In this document: in pieces, positions 15,295-24,801 of the stretch | Layout: each line of letters begins with the position of its first letter | Numbering within the stretch: the first letter of the stretch is position 1 | Assembly: GCA_965234645.1 (NCBI GenBank) | Contig: OZ248344.1 | Location: forward strand, 186,001 to 250,000 | Source: Rivularia sp965234645 | GTDB lineage: Bacteria; Cyanobacteriota; Cyanobacteriia; Cyanobacteriales; Nostocaceae | Direction: 5' to 3' | DNA: 64,000 bases | Position numbers and translations under genes: made by a program | The notes under the pieces: model-generated | What the model was told of the DNA's origin: nothing | Database searches by the model: none | Seen by the model: only the letters and a program-made list of their open reading frames with translations

Positions 15295-17250
15295 TTAATA
15301 ATCTAACAAATTTACTTTTGTTAAATTAAATATTGCATTAATCAATTCATCGGCATCAAAAGGTTTTGTTAAATGCATTTGAAAACCAGCTTCTTTTGCT
15401 TTTTGAGTATCTTCTTGGGTTGCAAATGCCGTAAGTGCGATCGCGGGAACGCTACCACCTTGATTGCAAGCAAGTTGACGTATTTTATTTAACATACTAT
15501 ATCCATTTTCACCGGGCATTCCAATGTCGCTAACTATAATATCCGGTTGAAAAGAATCAAATTTATCTAAAGCTTCAGCGGCTGATACTGCTAATTCAAT
15601 TTCAGCGCCTTGTTCTTGTAAAATAAAAGCTAGTAATTCACGAGCATCGGGTTCGTCATCTACGACTAATGCTTTGATTCCACAAAGTTGCTTGTCACTA
15701 TCTTCGGATCTTGATAATATTTCTGGCTTTGTATTACTAGATTTTATCGGCAATTTTACTGTAAAAGTTGCCCCTTGTTCTTCTCCCGCACTTTCTGCTA
15801 CTATCGTACCACCGTGGGCTTCTACTAAATGACGGGTAATTGCCAAACCCAAGCCCAAACCACCTTTGGAACGAGTTGTAGAACCATCGACTTGACGAAA
15901 ATATTCAAAAACCGAATCAAGAAAATCGCTACGAATACCAATACCCGTATCGCTGACTTGAATTTGAGCGGTTGAATTTATTTCACGCAACTCGATTTCA
16001 ATGCTTCCCCCCTCATGTGTGAATTTAATTGCATTGGAAAGCAAATTCCACAATATCTGAGAAAGACGATTGCGATCGCCAACTATATTTTTGACGTTAC
16101 TATTTAAGTTAAGCTGTACGTTAATAGATTTGGCTTCTGCTGCTAAAGCTAGAGTTTCTACAGTTTCTCTAATTACGCTAGCTAAATTAATCGGGTTTAA
16201 TTCTAAATGCAGTTTACCGCGAATTATCCGCGAAATATCCAGTAAATCTTCGATTAATTGCGCTTGTAAAGTTGCATTACGGTCGATAACTTCTAAAGCT
16301 TGCTCGAATCTTTCTGGTTTAATTCTGCCACTACTAATCAGTTTAGTCCATCCCAAAATTGCGTTAAGTGGAGTTCGCAATTCATGAGAAACTATTGCTA
16401 AAAATTCATCTTTGCTCCGACTTGCTTCTTCAGCTTCCGCACGAGCTTTTTGCTCTCGCTGTAGTAAAACCCTACGTTGTGCTTCTACTTGTTTACTTAA
16501 GGTAATATCAACCGCAGTCATTATAAAACAACTGCTATCTCCCCTACTGTCGTGTATTGGTGCTAGGGAAACATTAATATCAACTTCAGAACCATTTTTT
16601 GTCAGATGACGAAATTCCAAATTTTTCAAAGTCTGGTTTTGCAACACTCTTTCTACACAACCTGCAAAGGCATTTTTATAACTTTTAGGAATAACTGGTA
16701 GCGGTTGATGTAGAATTTCTAACCTTTTCCAACCGTAAATTTGCTCGGCTGTCTTGTTCCAAGTTAAAACTTGATAATCAAAGCTCAAAGTAATAATTGC
16801 CACTGGAGAAGCGTCAACCACCGCTCGCAGCATATCATCTGTTTGACGCAAAGATTCTTCCGCACGATGGAGCTCTTGACGCTCCTGACTTTCGCGGAAC
16901 GCTCGCTGTACCGAAGGAAGCAATCGCTGCAAACGTTGTTTGAGAACATAATCCGTTGCTCCTTCTTTGAGCGCTTCTATAGCTCTTTCTTCTCCTAATA
17001 CCCCAGAAACTAATATAAAAGGTACATCGGGACAAGTTTCTTGAGCTATTTTTAAAGCCGAAATTCCGTCGAATTGCGGGAGTGCATAGTCAGATAAAAT
17101 TAAATCTAAATTATCGTTTTGCAATTCTGCTAAAAAATCTTTACAGGTAGCTACTTGTTTTATTTCACAATTTATACCACCATTCTTTAGGGTAGCGCGA
17201 ATTAACTCGCTATCTGCTGAATCATCTTCTAACAACAAAATATGCAGCAT
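15295..17250 (-). CDS. Hybrid histidine kinase: REC-PAS-HisKA-HATPase-REC
   Basis: I start at the ATG at 17250, which places the receiver domain at the very N-terminus (LHILLLEDDSADSE); the frame is open 19 codons further to a TTG at 17307 preceded by GGAGG-like bases, so a longer form is possible. Domains in order: receiver 1-120 with phospho-acceptor D54 (LILSDYALP), PAS at about 135-255, HisKA with phospho-site H289 (VSHELRTPLNAIL), HATPase with NLLSNAIKFT and GLGLGLAI, and a second receiver with D575 (IIVSDIGMPG). Cytoplasmic, no membrane segment. Cognate signal unknown. One of four two-component genes in the same orientation over 6 kb. Confidence 0.93.
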   Translation of the reverse strand: MLHILLLEDDSADSELIRATLKNGGINCEIKQVATCKDFLAELQNDNLDLILSDYALPQFDGISALKIAQETCPDVPFILVSGVLGEERAIEALKEGATDYVLKQRLQRLLPSVQRAFRESQERQELHRAEESLRQTDDMLRAVVDASPVAIITLSFDYQVLTWNKTAEQIYGWKRLEILHQPLPVIPKSYKNAFAGCVERVLQNQTLKNLEFRHLTKNGSEVDINVSLAPIHDSRGDSSCFIMTAVDITLSKQVEAQRRVLLQREQKARAEAEEASRSKDEFLAIVSHELRTPLNAILGWTKLISSGRIKPERFEQALEVIDRNATLQAQLIEDLLDISRIIRGKLHLELNPINLASVIRETVETLALAAEAKSINVQLNLNSNVKNIVGDRNRLSQILWNLLSNAIKFTHEGGSIEIELREINSTAQIQVSDTGIGIRSDFLDSVFEYFRQVDGSTTRSKGGLGLGLAITRHLVEAHGGTIVAESAGEEQGATFTVKLPIKSSNTKPEILSRSEDSDKQLCGIKALVVDDEPDARELLAFILQEQGAEIELAVSAAEALDKFDSFQPDIIVSDIGMPGENGYSMLNKIRQLACNQGGSVPAIALTAFATQEDTQKAKEAGFQMHLTKPFDADELINAIFNLTKVNLLDY

Positions 17251-17427
17251 TTTTTGAGAAAGCCGATTGTTGGATAAAGTGTTTACTAACAGAATCGGTA
17301 CCTCCAAGAATGATTGGTAACTAATTTAGATAAATTCACCTCAACAGAATAATACTAAAGTATGTGTTTTTTATCGTCTATCTCCAGAGCAGCTTATTTG
17401 TATTTCTTTAGACATAAATTTGGAGGA

Positions 17428-17485
17428 GAGGAGTTAGGAGTTAGGAGTTAGGAGTTAGGAGTTAGGAGTTAGGAGTTAGGAGTTA
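17428..17485. repeat. Heptanucleotide tandem array (GGAGTTA), family F copy 1
   Basis: About eight perfect copies of AGGAGTT, then CTTTAACCTTTGAC-type degenerate heptamers to 17521, up to the stop of the 17522 gene. Confidence 0.9.
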
Positions 17486-17521
17486 TAACCTTTAACCTTT
17501 GACTTTTGACCTTTAACCTTG

Positions 17522-19006
17522 CTAACTATTAATTGATAACGAGAAATAAATTTTTGTTCCTTCATCTACTGCTGATTCTGCCCAAATTCTTCCTTGATGG
17601 CGGTGGATGATTCGCTGTACGTTAGCAAGTCCAATTCCGGTTCCTTCAAATTCTTCCTGGGTATGCAATCTTTGAAAAATGCCAAAGATTCTTTCAACGT
17701 AGCGCATATCAAACCCGACTCCGTTATCTTTGATAAAAAAAGTTATTTCTGATGAGTTAGTGATGCTACCAATATTAATTTCTGCAATATCTCTGTTACC
17801 AGTGTATTTTACAGCGTTTTCAATTAAGTTTTGCCAAACTATTCTGATTAAAGTGCGATCGCCTTTTATAGTTGGCAGCGATGCGATATCCCAAATAATT
17901 GTCCTATCTTGGGTTTGCGATATTATCTGCTGCTTAACTTCTTCCACTAAACCATTCATGTCGATGGTGCTGTAGAGCATTTCAAATCTTCCGGTGCTGG
18001 AAAATTCGAGTAAATCGTCTATCATCTTACCGGCTCGTTTGGTAAGTTTAAGAATCATTTCTAAGTAATTACTAATTTCTTCGGAAAGGTTCATAAACGG
18101 AAGCGACTGTTGTAATAATTCCGCAAAACTATGAACCTGACGAATTGGCGATCGCAAATCATGAGATACTGAATAAGCGAAGGTTTCTAGCTCTTTGTTG
18201 GTTGCTTCTAATTGAGCGGTACGTTGCAAAACCCGACGTTCAAGTGTTTGATTGAGTTGTTGAATTGCAGCTTCATTTGATTTACGCTCGGTAATATCTT
18301 GCAGCAACCCATCAATTACAGTTTCACCACCTAATTCGGTAAGTGTTTCACTCAACATTAACCAAGTAGTTTTTCCATCTCGCAACAATTGAATTTCTTT
18401 CTTCCAAGGTGGTTTTCCTGAAGAGTCGATCAAATTTAACTTTGGATGATTGGGAAAAAAGATTCGTGCTTCTTCTGGAGTATTTAAATTTAAAAGACGT
18501 AAAAACCCATCATTAGATTCAATCAATTCCCCGTCTAAAGTAGCGCGAAATACTCCTACATTGAGTTGATCTAGCAAAAATTGCAAACGTAAACTTGTCT
18601 GAGCTAATCGAGCGCGAGTTTGAGCATTATTCCAAGCCAAACGTACAGCTTGACTCAACAAAAAATGTCTAGATGATTTTACTATATAGTCATCTAATCC
18701 CGCTTTCATTGCTGCAACCGCAACTTCTTGGGTACCGGAACTAGTAAACATGATTACCGGAACATCACGCTGAGAAGACTTCACAGCATCCAAGATATTT
18801 AGACCATTTGTCCAATTCAGTTGATAATCAGTAATCACTAAATCGTAATTATCTGCTTCTAATACAGATGCAAACTCAATAGCATCAATAATTTCTACTA
18901 TTTGCAAATCAGAAAACTCTTTTCTCAATTCTCGAATAGCTAAAAGGCGATCGTTCGGATTATCGTCAATTAGTAAAATATTTTGTAGCAGTCGAGTTTG
19001 ACTCAT
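17522..19006 (-). CDS. Sensor kinase: REC-PAS-HisKA-HATPase
   Basis: 494 residues. Receiver at 1-130 with acidic pocket D14/D15 and phospho-acceptor D60 (LVITDYQLN); PAS at about 140-245; a coiled linker (LNQTLERRVLQRTAQLE); HisKA with H282 (YSVSHDLRSPIRQVHSF), the SHDLRSPL form common in phytochrome-type kinases; HATPase with NLIENAVKYTGN, DNGVGFD and GTGIGLA. A kinase with an N-terminal receiver suggests it is itself driven by an upstream kinase in a phosphorelay. Its stop codon is read as AGT-TAG and is directly followed by a stretch of heptameric repeats. Confidence 0.93.
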   Translation of the reverse strand: MSQTRLLQNILLIDDNPNDRLLAIRELRKEFSDLQIVEIIDAIEFASVLEADNYDLVITDYQLNWTNGLNILDAVKSSQRDVPVIMFTSSGTQEVAVAAMKAGLDDYIVKSSRHFLLSQAVRLAWNNAQTRARLAQTSLRLQFLLDQLNVGVFRATLDGELIESNDGFLRLLNLNTPEEARIFFPNHPKLNLIDSSGKPPWKKEIQLLRDGKTTWLMLSETLTELGGETVIDGLLQDITERKSNEAAIQQLNQTLERRVLQRTAQLEATNKELETFAYSVSHDLRSPIRQVHSFAELLQQSLPFMNLSEEISNYLEMILKLTKRAGKMIDDLLEFSSTGRFEMLYSTIDMNGLVEEVKQQIISQTQDRTIIWDIASLPTIKGDRTLIRIVWQNLIENAVKYTGNRDIAEINIGSITNSSEITFFIKDNGVGFDMRYVERIFGIFQRLHTQEEFEGTGIGLANVQRIIHRHQGRIWAESAVDEGTKIYFSLSINS

Positions 19007-19318
19007 ACATAAACACTATATGAATACAATTTACCGCAAGATCGTGCAGCCGTAAGTGCATGAACTGGGTAACAAATTAATCTCAAACTCGTTTATATAC
19101 CAGATAATTATGGTTCGTAATATGCTTTCATCAACCCCGATCGCAAATATAATTACGAACTACATTCACCGCCAGCAGTGCGGCTGATTAGTAATTATTA
19201 GGTGATATATCTGTAAATGTTGAATAGTTTATTTCTTTAGTGTTCTGTAAAATAAAGACTAAAAAAATAAAATTTCAATACGAAAAAGAGTTCAATAGAA
19301 GTATAACTTAAAAATATA
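19007..19318. other. Intergenic region between response regulator and kinase
   Basis: 312 bases, AT-rich. I see no gene, strong hairpin or recognisable operator. Confidence 0.45.
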
Positions 19319-19783
19319 CTAAGCAGACACAATCGAAGGATAGCAATTTATTTTCAGCCAAAAACAATCGAGTGCTTCAATCATCTTTGTCAGCGCATCG
19401 TAATTAACTGGTTTTACTAAATATGAATTAACACCGATATCATAGGCTCGATTTACATCTTTATGTTCCTTAGAAGAAGTTAAGATCACAACCGGAATAC
19501 GCTTAATTACAGGTTGTTGTCGAATCCACTCAAGAACCTCTAAACCCGAACGACGGGGAAGTTTTAAATCCAGAAGAATCATACCGGGCAGCGGATAAAC
19601 GTTTCTGTCTTCATATTTTCCCTCACCTGCAAGATACGCAACAGCTTCATCACCATCGCGCACAACCTGCATCAAACCATCAAATTTACTTCGCCGGAAA
19701 GCCCGTTGTATAAACAGGATATCGTTAGAATCATCTTCTACCAGCAAAATACCAAAATCATTTAGACCCATCATATGTTCCAT
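19319..19783 (-). CDS. Rcp1-like single-domain response regulator
   Basis: 154 residues, one receiver domain: acidic pocket D17/D18 (LLVEDDSNDILFIQRAFRR), phospho-acceptor D72 (ILLDLKLPRRSG), conserved T102/S103 and K124 (YLVKP). The D-x-x-D-x-x-L-x-x-R-A pattern and the ending with ALDCFWL are typical of the Rcp1 class that works with cyanobacterial phytochrome and PAS kinases. No output domain, so it acts as a phosphate shuttle. The ATG at 19783 has AGG 8 bases upstream. The kinase gene 20079-21671 precedes it on the same strand and is the likely partner. Confidence 0.92.
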   Translation of the reverse strand: MEHMMGLNDFGILLVEDDSNDILFIQRAFRRSKFDGLMQVVRDGDEAVAYLAGEGKYEDRNVYPLPGMILLDLKLPRRSGLEVLEWIRQQPVIKRIPVVILTSSKEHKDVNRAYDIGVNSYLVKPVNYDALTKMIEALDCFWLKINCYPSIVSA

Positions 19784-19984
19784 TTTCTAACCTATGTTAG
19801 ATGTACCATCATAACGATGTATATCAAAAGAAATATTATAAATATTATAAATTTTAAATTATCTGTTTTTAGAAGGTTAACAATACTTTTGATATATGGT
19901 AATCGAGAACCAGTTACCAGTTACCAATAAAAATTTCTTCCCCCTTGTCCCCTTGTCTCCCCCTTCGGGTTCACCACTCCCCTC

Positions 19985-20060
19985 AACGGAGGGAACCTCC
20001 GCACGGGGGTGGATTCACCATCTCCCCATCTCCCCATCTCCCCCTCTCCCCCCTCTCCCC
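19985..20060. repeat. Low-complexity CTCCCCAT array
   Basis: TCTCCCCA repeats and CCCCTCTCC variants, the complement of the GGGGAGAT arrays at 33322 and 57225. It fills the gap after the kinase gene; the plus-strand frame through it is spurious. Confidence 0.8.
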
Positions 20061-20078
20061 ATGCCTAATGCCCAATTC

Positions 20079-21671
20079 TTAACACTTCGGTAATTCAATC
20101 CAAAAACAACTACCTCGATTGAGAATAGAATCAACACCAACCTTGCCGCCTAAACTTTCCACACCACGTTTAACAATTGCTAAACCGATACCCGTACCTG
20201 GGTAAGATTCAATTCCATGTAACCGCTCGAAAACTCGAAAGATTCTTTCTTGATGTTCGGGAGCGATACCGATGCCGTTATCTTCTATACATAATTTTAG
20301 CGATTCACCCTGTTGTTCAGCCGAAATTTGTATAACTGGATTTACGTCAGTGTTAACAAACTTGATAGAGTTGACGATTAAATTGGTAATAACCGATCTT
20401 AAAATGCTTTGGTGGCTGATGACAATAGGAAGCGCTGTTTTAATAATAACTTCTGCGTGTTTTTCTTGTAATTGAGATTCAAGTTCGCTAAGTATATCTT
20501 GAGTTAAATTCGCTAAATTAACTTGTCCTAAGTGGATTTGAGTTCTCCCCAAACGACTATATGCTAGCAAATCTAAAATTAAACTATCTAAATATGCTGT
20601 TGCTGTTATCAGACGATTTAAATATTCTCGTCCCATATCATCAAATAAACTTTCATAATCTTCTAGTAAGACTTGAGCAAAACCTTGAATAGCGCGTAAC
20701 GGTGCGCGTAAATCGTGGGTAACAGAATAGCAAAACGCTTCTAATTCCTCGTTTGCTGCTTCTAATTGTTTGGTACGCTCTTTAACTCGCGCTTCTAAGG
20801 TAGCGTTAAGCTTGCGGTTTTCAGCTTCTGCCCTTTTACGTTTGGTAACTTCTAGAATTATAGAGCCAATGGCATTTCGGTTATCGGAAATTGGTAAAGG
20901 AAAATAAGAAGCTTCCCAATTTCTAATAATACCTGGTTCCTTGGGAGTTTCTCTGGTAATTTCAATTCCGCGTAAAGGTTCACCCGTAGTTGAAACTTGT
21001 TGATAAATCGATTCTAATCTAGGAGCTAATTCGGGTAAAATTTCGCGAATAGTTTTACCAATATGCTCTTGTGGTGATTTACCATTAATATCCGCTAAAG
21101 TTTTATTTATCAGCAGGTATTGTAATCGATCGTCAAGAATCGCTAAACCGATCGAAGCATCATCAAAACAAGTTTCGAGCAATTGCTTTTGTAATGTAAA
21201 CTCTGTTTGAGAAACTTGATTATTATGACATTCTGCAATTATCTGCGTTATTTTTCCTTTTTCGTCAGTTATCGGTGTAAATAAAAAATCGCAACTAGTA
21301 GCCCTATCTTTTGTTTGGAATAAATCTATCTTAATATTTACTAATTCACCTCGAACAACTTGAGCGATCGCGCTTTGTAATTGTTTCTGACTTTGGGGAT
21401 TAATAGCTTGCGAAAACACTTTCCACAAAGGTTTACCAAGAATACCTTCTTTAATTAAAGAGAAATACTTTAGCGCCGAATCGTTAATTTCTAATAAACT
21501 ACCATTGGGTTTAATGATAAATAGATTTTGTGAACTGTTATTAAAAATATGATAATAACTATGATTAATTTGAATAATAGATTGAAGACGTTTTGACAGA
21601 GAAATATTCCATACAAACATTCCTATTGCAATCAAAATACCGTCTACCGCAAACGCTTGTAGTTCCACCAC
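20079..21671 (-). CDS. PAS-PAS histidine kinase with an N-terminal membrane helix
   Basis: 530 residues from a GTG at 21671. Residues about 6-25 form one hydrophobic helix (AVDGILIAIGMFVW). Two PAS domains follow (about 38-150 and 165-280, the second with the GNW-like EASYFPL and IILEVTKRK end), a coiled linker, HisKA with H319 (CYSVTHDLRAPLRAIQGF) and HATPase (NLIVNSIKFV, DNGIGIAPEHQERIFRVFERL, GTGIGLAIVKR). This is the phytochrome-like kinase architecture without GAF/PHY. It likely passes phosphate to the Rcp1-like regulator encoded 295 bases downstream. Signal unknown. Confidence 0.92.
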   Translation of the reverse strand: MVELQAFAVDGILIAIGMFVWNISLSKRLQSIIQINHSYYHIFNNSSQNLFIIKPNGSLLEINDSALKYFSLIKEGILGKPLWKVFSQAINPQSQKQLQSAIAQVVRGELVNIKIDLFQTKDRATSCDFLFTPITDEKGKITQIIAECHNNQVSQTEFTLQKQLLETCFDDASIGLAILDDRLQYLLINKTLADINGKSPQEHIGKTIREILPELAPRLESIYQQVSTTGEPLRGIEITRETPKEPGIIRNWEASYFPLPISDNRNAIGSIILEVTKRKRAEAENRKLNATLEARVKERTKQLEAANEELEAFCYSVTHDLRAPLRAIQGFAQVLLEDYESLFDDMGREYLNRLITATAYLDSLILDLLAYSRLGRTQIHLGQVNLANLTQDILSELESQLQEKHAEVIIKTALPIVISHQSILRSVITNLIVNSIKFVNTDVNPVIQISAEQQGESLKLCIEDNGIGIAPEHQERIFRVFERLHGIESYPGTGIGLAIVKRGVESLGGKVGVDSILNRGSCFWIELPKC

Positions 21672-22292
21672 TTATATTTAACCGACAACTACGGCAATAT
21701 TAATGATAACAATATAGAGAGGTTGCAGTGCGATAGCGAGTAGCCACAATCGCTCTAATCTTAAAGATAAAATAACTCAAGTTGAAGCTAAATCACCCTC
21801 ACGTGCTTATGAGTGGGGAACCATCCAAACAAAGCCCCTCCGGGTTCGCTAGTTTGGGGGACGGAAACCGACACCCCTTTCCTTGACTCACCACCGTTAA
21901 GGTGGGCTGAATTAAACGCATCTTTATAAAGAAATGGTAAGTGGGTATGCCTTCATTATTTGTGTCATTGCTCACGAGGGGCGTTAGCGCAGCGTCTCCC
22001 CCAGGGAGATAGCAATCCCAGAGTCTTGCGATGAACCGCAGCTGAACCGCACCTCCGGTGAACGCTGAATGCTTCGTTTCACTCCGTTCAACTCGCAATG
22101 ACAAATGTACAATTAATTTTACTCAAGTACTTATAACTCCCAACTCTTAACTCTTAACTCTTAACTCTTAACTCCTAACTCTTAACTCCTAACTCTTAAC
22201 TCCTAACTCTTAACTCCTAACTCCTAACAACCCCAATTTCCAAAATCGCAACACCAACTTGTACAATGAGACAGTTGTATGCGGTGGCGGAA
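21672..22292. other. Intergenic region of repeat-derived sequence upstream of purB
   Basis: About 620 bases. Contains repeat-type modules (GCCCCTCCGGGTTCGC, GTTAGCGCAGCGTCTCCC, CGTTTCACTCCGTTC) familiar from cyanobacterial intergenic DNA, then a heptamer array at 22132-22228 that ends about 65 bases before purB. A 101-codon minus-strand frame here is repeat-derived and rejected. Confidence 0.6.
22132..22228. repeat. Heptanucleotide tandem array (TAACTCC/TAACTCT), family F copy 2
   Basis: About 14 units alternating TAACTCC and TAACTCT, the complement of the GGAGTTA arrays. Confidence 0.9.
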
Positions 22293-23588
22293 GTGATCGA
22301 GCGTTATACTCTGCCTGAAATGGGCAATATCTGGACTGATTCTTACAGGTTTCAAACCTGGCTCTCTGTGGAAATTGCAGTTTGCGAAGCACAAGCCGAT
22401 TTGGGTTATATACCTGCCGAAGCTGTACGGGAAATTAAAGCCAAGGCAAATTTTGATGTTAAGCGGGTGCTGGAAATTGAAGCAGAAGTCCGTCACGATG
22501 TAATTGCTTTCCTAACTAACGTTAACGAGTATGTAGGCGATTCCGGACGTTACATCCATTTGGGAATGACAAGTAGTGACGTGCTGGATACCGCTTTGGC
22601 GCTGCAAATGCTCGCAAGCTTAGATTTGATCGTGCAAAAGCAGGAAGAATTAATCGCAGCCATTCGCGAAAAAGCCCGCGAACATCGCTACACCGTAATG
22701 ATTGGACGTTCCCACGGTATTCATGCCGAACCCATAACCTTTGGTTTTAAACTCGCTGGATGGTTAGCAGAAGTTTTACGCAACCAGCAACGCTTGCAAA
22801 CCCTACGCAAAACCATAGCCGTCGGAAAAATATCCGGTGCGGTGGGAACCTACGCCAACATCGAACCCCGCGTAGAAGCCCTGGCTTGCGAAAAACTCGG
22901 ACTCCAACCAGACACCGCATCCACTCAAGTTATTTCTCGCGATCGCCATGCCGATTTTCTCCAACAACTGGCTCTACTTACAGCATCCCTCGAACGTATC
23001 GCCGTTGAAATCCGCAACTTACAAAGAACAGATGTCCTCGAAGTAGAAGAATACTTTTCCAAAGGACAAAAAGGTTCCTCGGCAATGCCCCACAAACGCA
23101 ACCCGATCCGTTCGGAAAGATTAACCGGAATGGCGCGAATTATACGCTCAAACGCCGTCGCAGCCCTAGAAAACGTCGCATTGTGGCACGAAAGAGATAT
23201 TTCTCACAGTTCCGTAGAAAGAGTAATTTTACCCGATTCTTGCATTTTGACGCATTTTATGTTAAAGGAAGCAACCAACTTAGTAAAAAACCTGTTGGTA
23301 TATCCCGAAAACATGGCGAAAAACATGAACTGTTACGGCGGCGTAGTATTCAGTCAAAAAGTACTCTTAGCCTTAATCGACAAAGGAATGAACCGCGAAG
23401 AAGCATATCAAATAGTTCAAGGAAGCGCACATACAGCATGGAACAAAGAAGACGGAGACTTCCGCAACTTAATTTCTAAAGACACTCGCGTCACACAAAA
23501 ATTATCATCCCCAGAAATCGAAGCTTGTTTCAACCCCCAAAACCATCTACAGCATTTAGATCAAATTTATCAACGGTTGGGAATTTAA
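22293..23588 (+). CDS. purB: Adenylosuccinate lyase
   Basis: Catalyses two fumarate-releasing steps in purine synthesis (SAICAR to AICAR, adenylosuccinate to AMP). The protein carries the superfamily signature KGSSAMPHKRNPI, the GMTSSDVLDTA motif and the GRSHGIHAEP loop. Family members begin MIERYTLPEMG, so I take the GTG at 22293 as start; an in-frame ATG at 22266 would add nine residues. About 432 residues, the normal length. The heptamer array lies just upstream, so the promoter is either within or before repetitive DNA. Confidence 0.96.
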   Translation: MIERYTLPEMGNIWTDSYRFQTWLSVEIAVCEAQADLGYIPAEAVREIKAKANFDVKRVLEIEAEVRHDVIAFLTNVNEYVGDSGRYIHLGMTSSDVLDTALALQMLASLDLIVQKQEELIAAIREKAREHRYTVMIGRSHGIHAEPITFGFKLAGWLAEVLRNQQRLQTLRKTIAVGKISGAVGTYANIEPRVEALACEKLGLQPDTASTQVISRDRHADFLQQLALLTASLERIAVEIRNLQRTDVLEVEEYFSKGQKGSSAMPHKRNPIRSERLTGMARIIRSNAVAALENVALWHERDISHSSVERVILPDSCILTHFMLKEATNLVKNLLVYPENMAKNMNCYGGVVFSQKVLLALIDKGMNREEAYQIVQGSAHTAWNKEDGDFRNLISKDTRVTQKLSSPEIEACFNPQNHLQHLDQIYQRLGI

Positions 23589-23591
23589 ATT

Positions 23592-23678
23592 GGGGATTGG
23601 GCTACCTCCCACCTACGGTGAATGGGAATTGGGCATTGGGAATAGTTAAGAGTTAGGAGTTAGGAGTGAGGAGTTAGT
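23592..23678. repeat. Dispersed GGGCATTGGG repeat plus short heptamer array
   Basis: GGGCTACCTCCCACCTACGG and GGGCATTGGG modules (inverse copy at 33442-33500) followed at 23645-23678 by AGAGTTAGGAGTTAGGAG units. Directly downstream of purB. Confidence 0.8.
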
Positions 23679-23801
23679 AAAAAATTATCTACCCCCTCTA
23701 CCCCCTCTACCCCCTCTCCCTTTTCTTCCGGTTAAACTAAATACGCAGTTGAATGTCTAAATATTTACCTATTTATGTAATTCAAATTTCTGGGTGCGTG
23801 T

Positions 23802-24344
23802 ATGATAGAACTCTTGGCTGTGCTTTCGGCTTCTGCGGCGGTTGGAATACGAATAGCTTTACCAGTACTATTTTTTGGACTTTTGCAAGGTCAAGAACTT
23901 TGGTCTGAGGTGCCGGTTTTATCCTATATTTACTCGCCATTTTTACTGGGTTTACTGACAAGTTGGTCGGTAATTGAGCTTACCGCTTCAAAAAAGCTCA
24001 TGGGACAACGAATATTACAGATAGTTGAAACATTATTTTCACCCATCATGGGTGCAATTATGGGTTTAGCTGTAGTTTCAGCAACGCAATCTCCAACTTG
24101 GTTGATTGGTATAACTGGAGGTTTATTTGCTTTGGTACTCCAGCTAGTTCAACTTGGTTGGTTTTTCCGCTTGCGGGGTTTACCGCTATGGTTTGTTTTT
24201 ATTCAAGATGCTTTATGCATTACTTTAATAATATTCGCTTTCTCTTCTCCCACTCCTGGAGGTTTGATTGCTTTAGTATTGTTATGGTTCGCAATTTACA
24301 GCGGTAAACTTTGGTATGACTGGTATCGGGGGATTGGGAGTTAG
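23802..24344 (+). CDS. DUF4126-type membrane protein
   Basis: 180 residues with about five transmembrane helices, short loops and the pattern SASAAVGIRIALPVLFFGLL at the start, as in DUF4126 proteins. Later GGLFALVLQLVQLGWFFRLRGLP and the Pro-Gly-Gly turn SSPTPGGLIALVLLW support the family. Function unknown. The last two codons and the stop (GGG-AGT-TAG) form the first unit of the heptamer array that follows, so the native C-terminus may have been lost or extended. Confidence 0.82.
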   Translation: MIELLAVLSASAAVGIRIALPVLFFGLLQGQELWSEVPVLSYIYSPFLLGLLTSWSVIELTASKKLMGQRILQIVETLFSPIMGAIMGLAVVSATQSPTWLIGITGGLFALVLQLVQLGWFFRLRGLPLWFVFIQDALCITLIIFAFSSPTPGGLIALVLLWFAIYSGKLWYDWYRGIGS

Positions 24345-24468
24345 GAGTTAAGAGTTAGGAGTTAGGAGTTAGGAGTTAGGAGTTAGAAGTTAGGAGTTAG
24401 GAGTTAGGAGTTAGGAGTTAGGAGTTAGGAGTTAGAAGTTAGGAGTTAGGAGTTAGGAGTTAGGAGTT
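24336..24468. repeat. Heptanucleotide tandem array (GGAGTTA), family F copy 4
   Basis: About 19 units, with occasional AGAAGTT variants. It starts inside the last codons of the DUF4126 gene. It is followed by ACCTTTA/ACCTTTG heptamers up to about 24543. Confidence 0.92.
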
Positions 24469-24542
24469 TTATATTTTAACCTTTAACCTTTGACATGCAG
24501 ACCTTTAACCTTTGACCTTTAATGACCTTTCTTTAACCTTTA

Positions 24543-24626
24543 ATGAAGGTTTTATTAAGCTACGTATTTACCCTTGCACTTGCGATGATTTATGGGTTAT
24601 CACTGATATATAGAAAACAAAGATAA
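24543..24626 (+). CDS. Candidate 27-residue single-span membrane protein
   Basis: ATG at 24543 opens MKVLLSYVFTLALAMIYG then LSLIYRKQR and a TAA. It is one hydrophobic helix with a basic C-terminus, the shape of small thylakoid subunits (PetN, PsbT and similar) although I cannot match it to any of them. A clear intrinsic terminator lies 75 bases downstream (24701-24737) and no other plus-strand gene explains that terminator well. No good Shine-Dalgarno; the start lies at the edge of a heptamer repeat. Chance ORF not excluded. Confidence 0.33.
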   Translation: MKVLLSYVFTLALAMIYGLSLIYRKQR

Positions 24627-24700
24627 AATACAAACTATACGAAACAGTAAATTTAACTAACTTGATTTCTCTTTTAAAAAACCTTCTCTTTATTATTCAA

Positions 24701-24737
24701 ATCGGTAAGACTTCTTAAAGTCCTACCGATTTTTTTA
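24701..24737 (+). terminator. Intrinsic terminator
   Basis: Stem ATCGGTA-AGACTT / AAAGTC-TACCGAT with a short loop, then TTTTTTTATTT on the plus strand. It would end a transcript from the DUF4126 gene or from the 27-residue frame. Confidence 0.8.
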
Positions 24738-24754
24738 TTTGAGACTTAAGCAAT

Positions 24755-24797
24755 CTTAACTCCTAACTCCTAACTCTTAACTCTTAACTTCTAACTA
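24755..24797. repeat. Short heptamer array (TAACTCC), family F copy 5
   Basis: About six units in the orientation opposite to 24336-24468. It ends five bases from the stop of hemH. Confidence 0.85.
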
Positions 24798-24801
24798 CTT
24801 G

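Noticed and set aside
19896..20093. 65-codon plus-strand frame through the CTCCCCAT array
   Set aside because: Low-complexity translation (Pro/Ser) of a simple repeat.
21799..22104. 101-codon minus-strand frame starting MSLRVERSETKHS
   Set aside because: Translated from dispersed repeat modules (complement of CGTTTCACTCCGTTC and others) that give the same peptide in many cyanobacterial genomes; no gene-like context.
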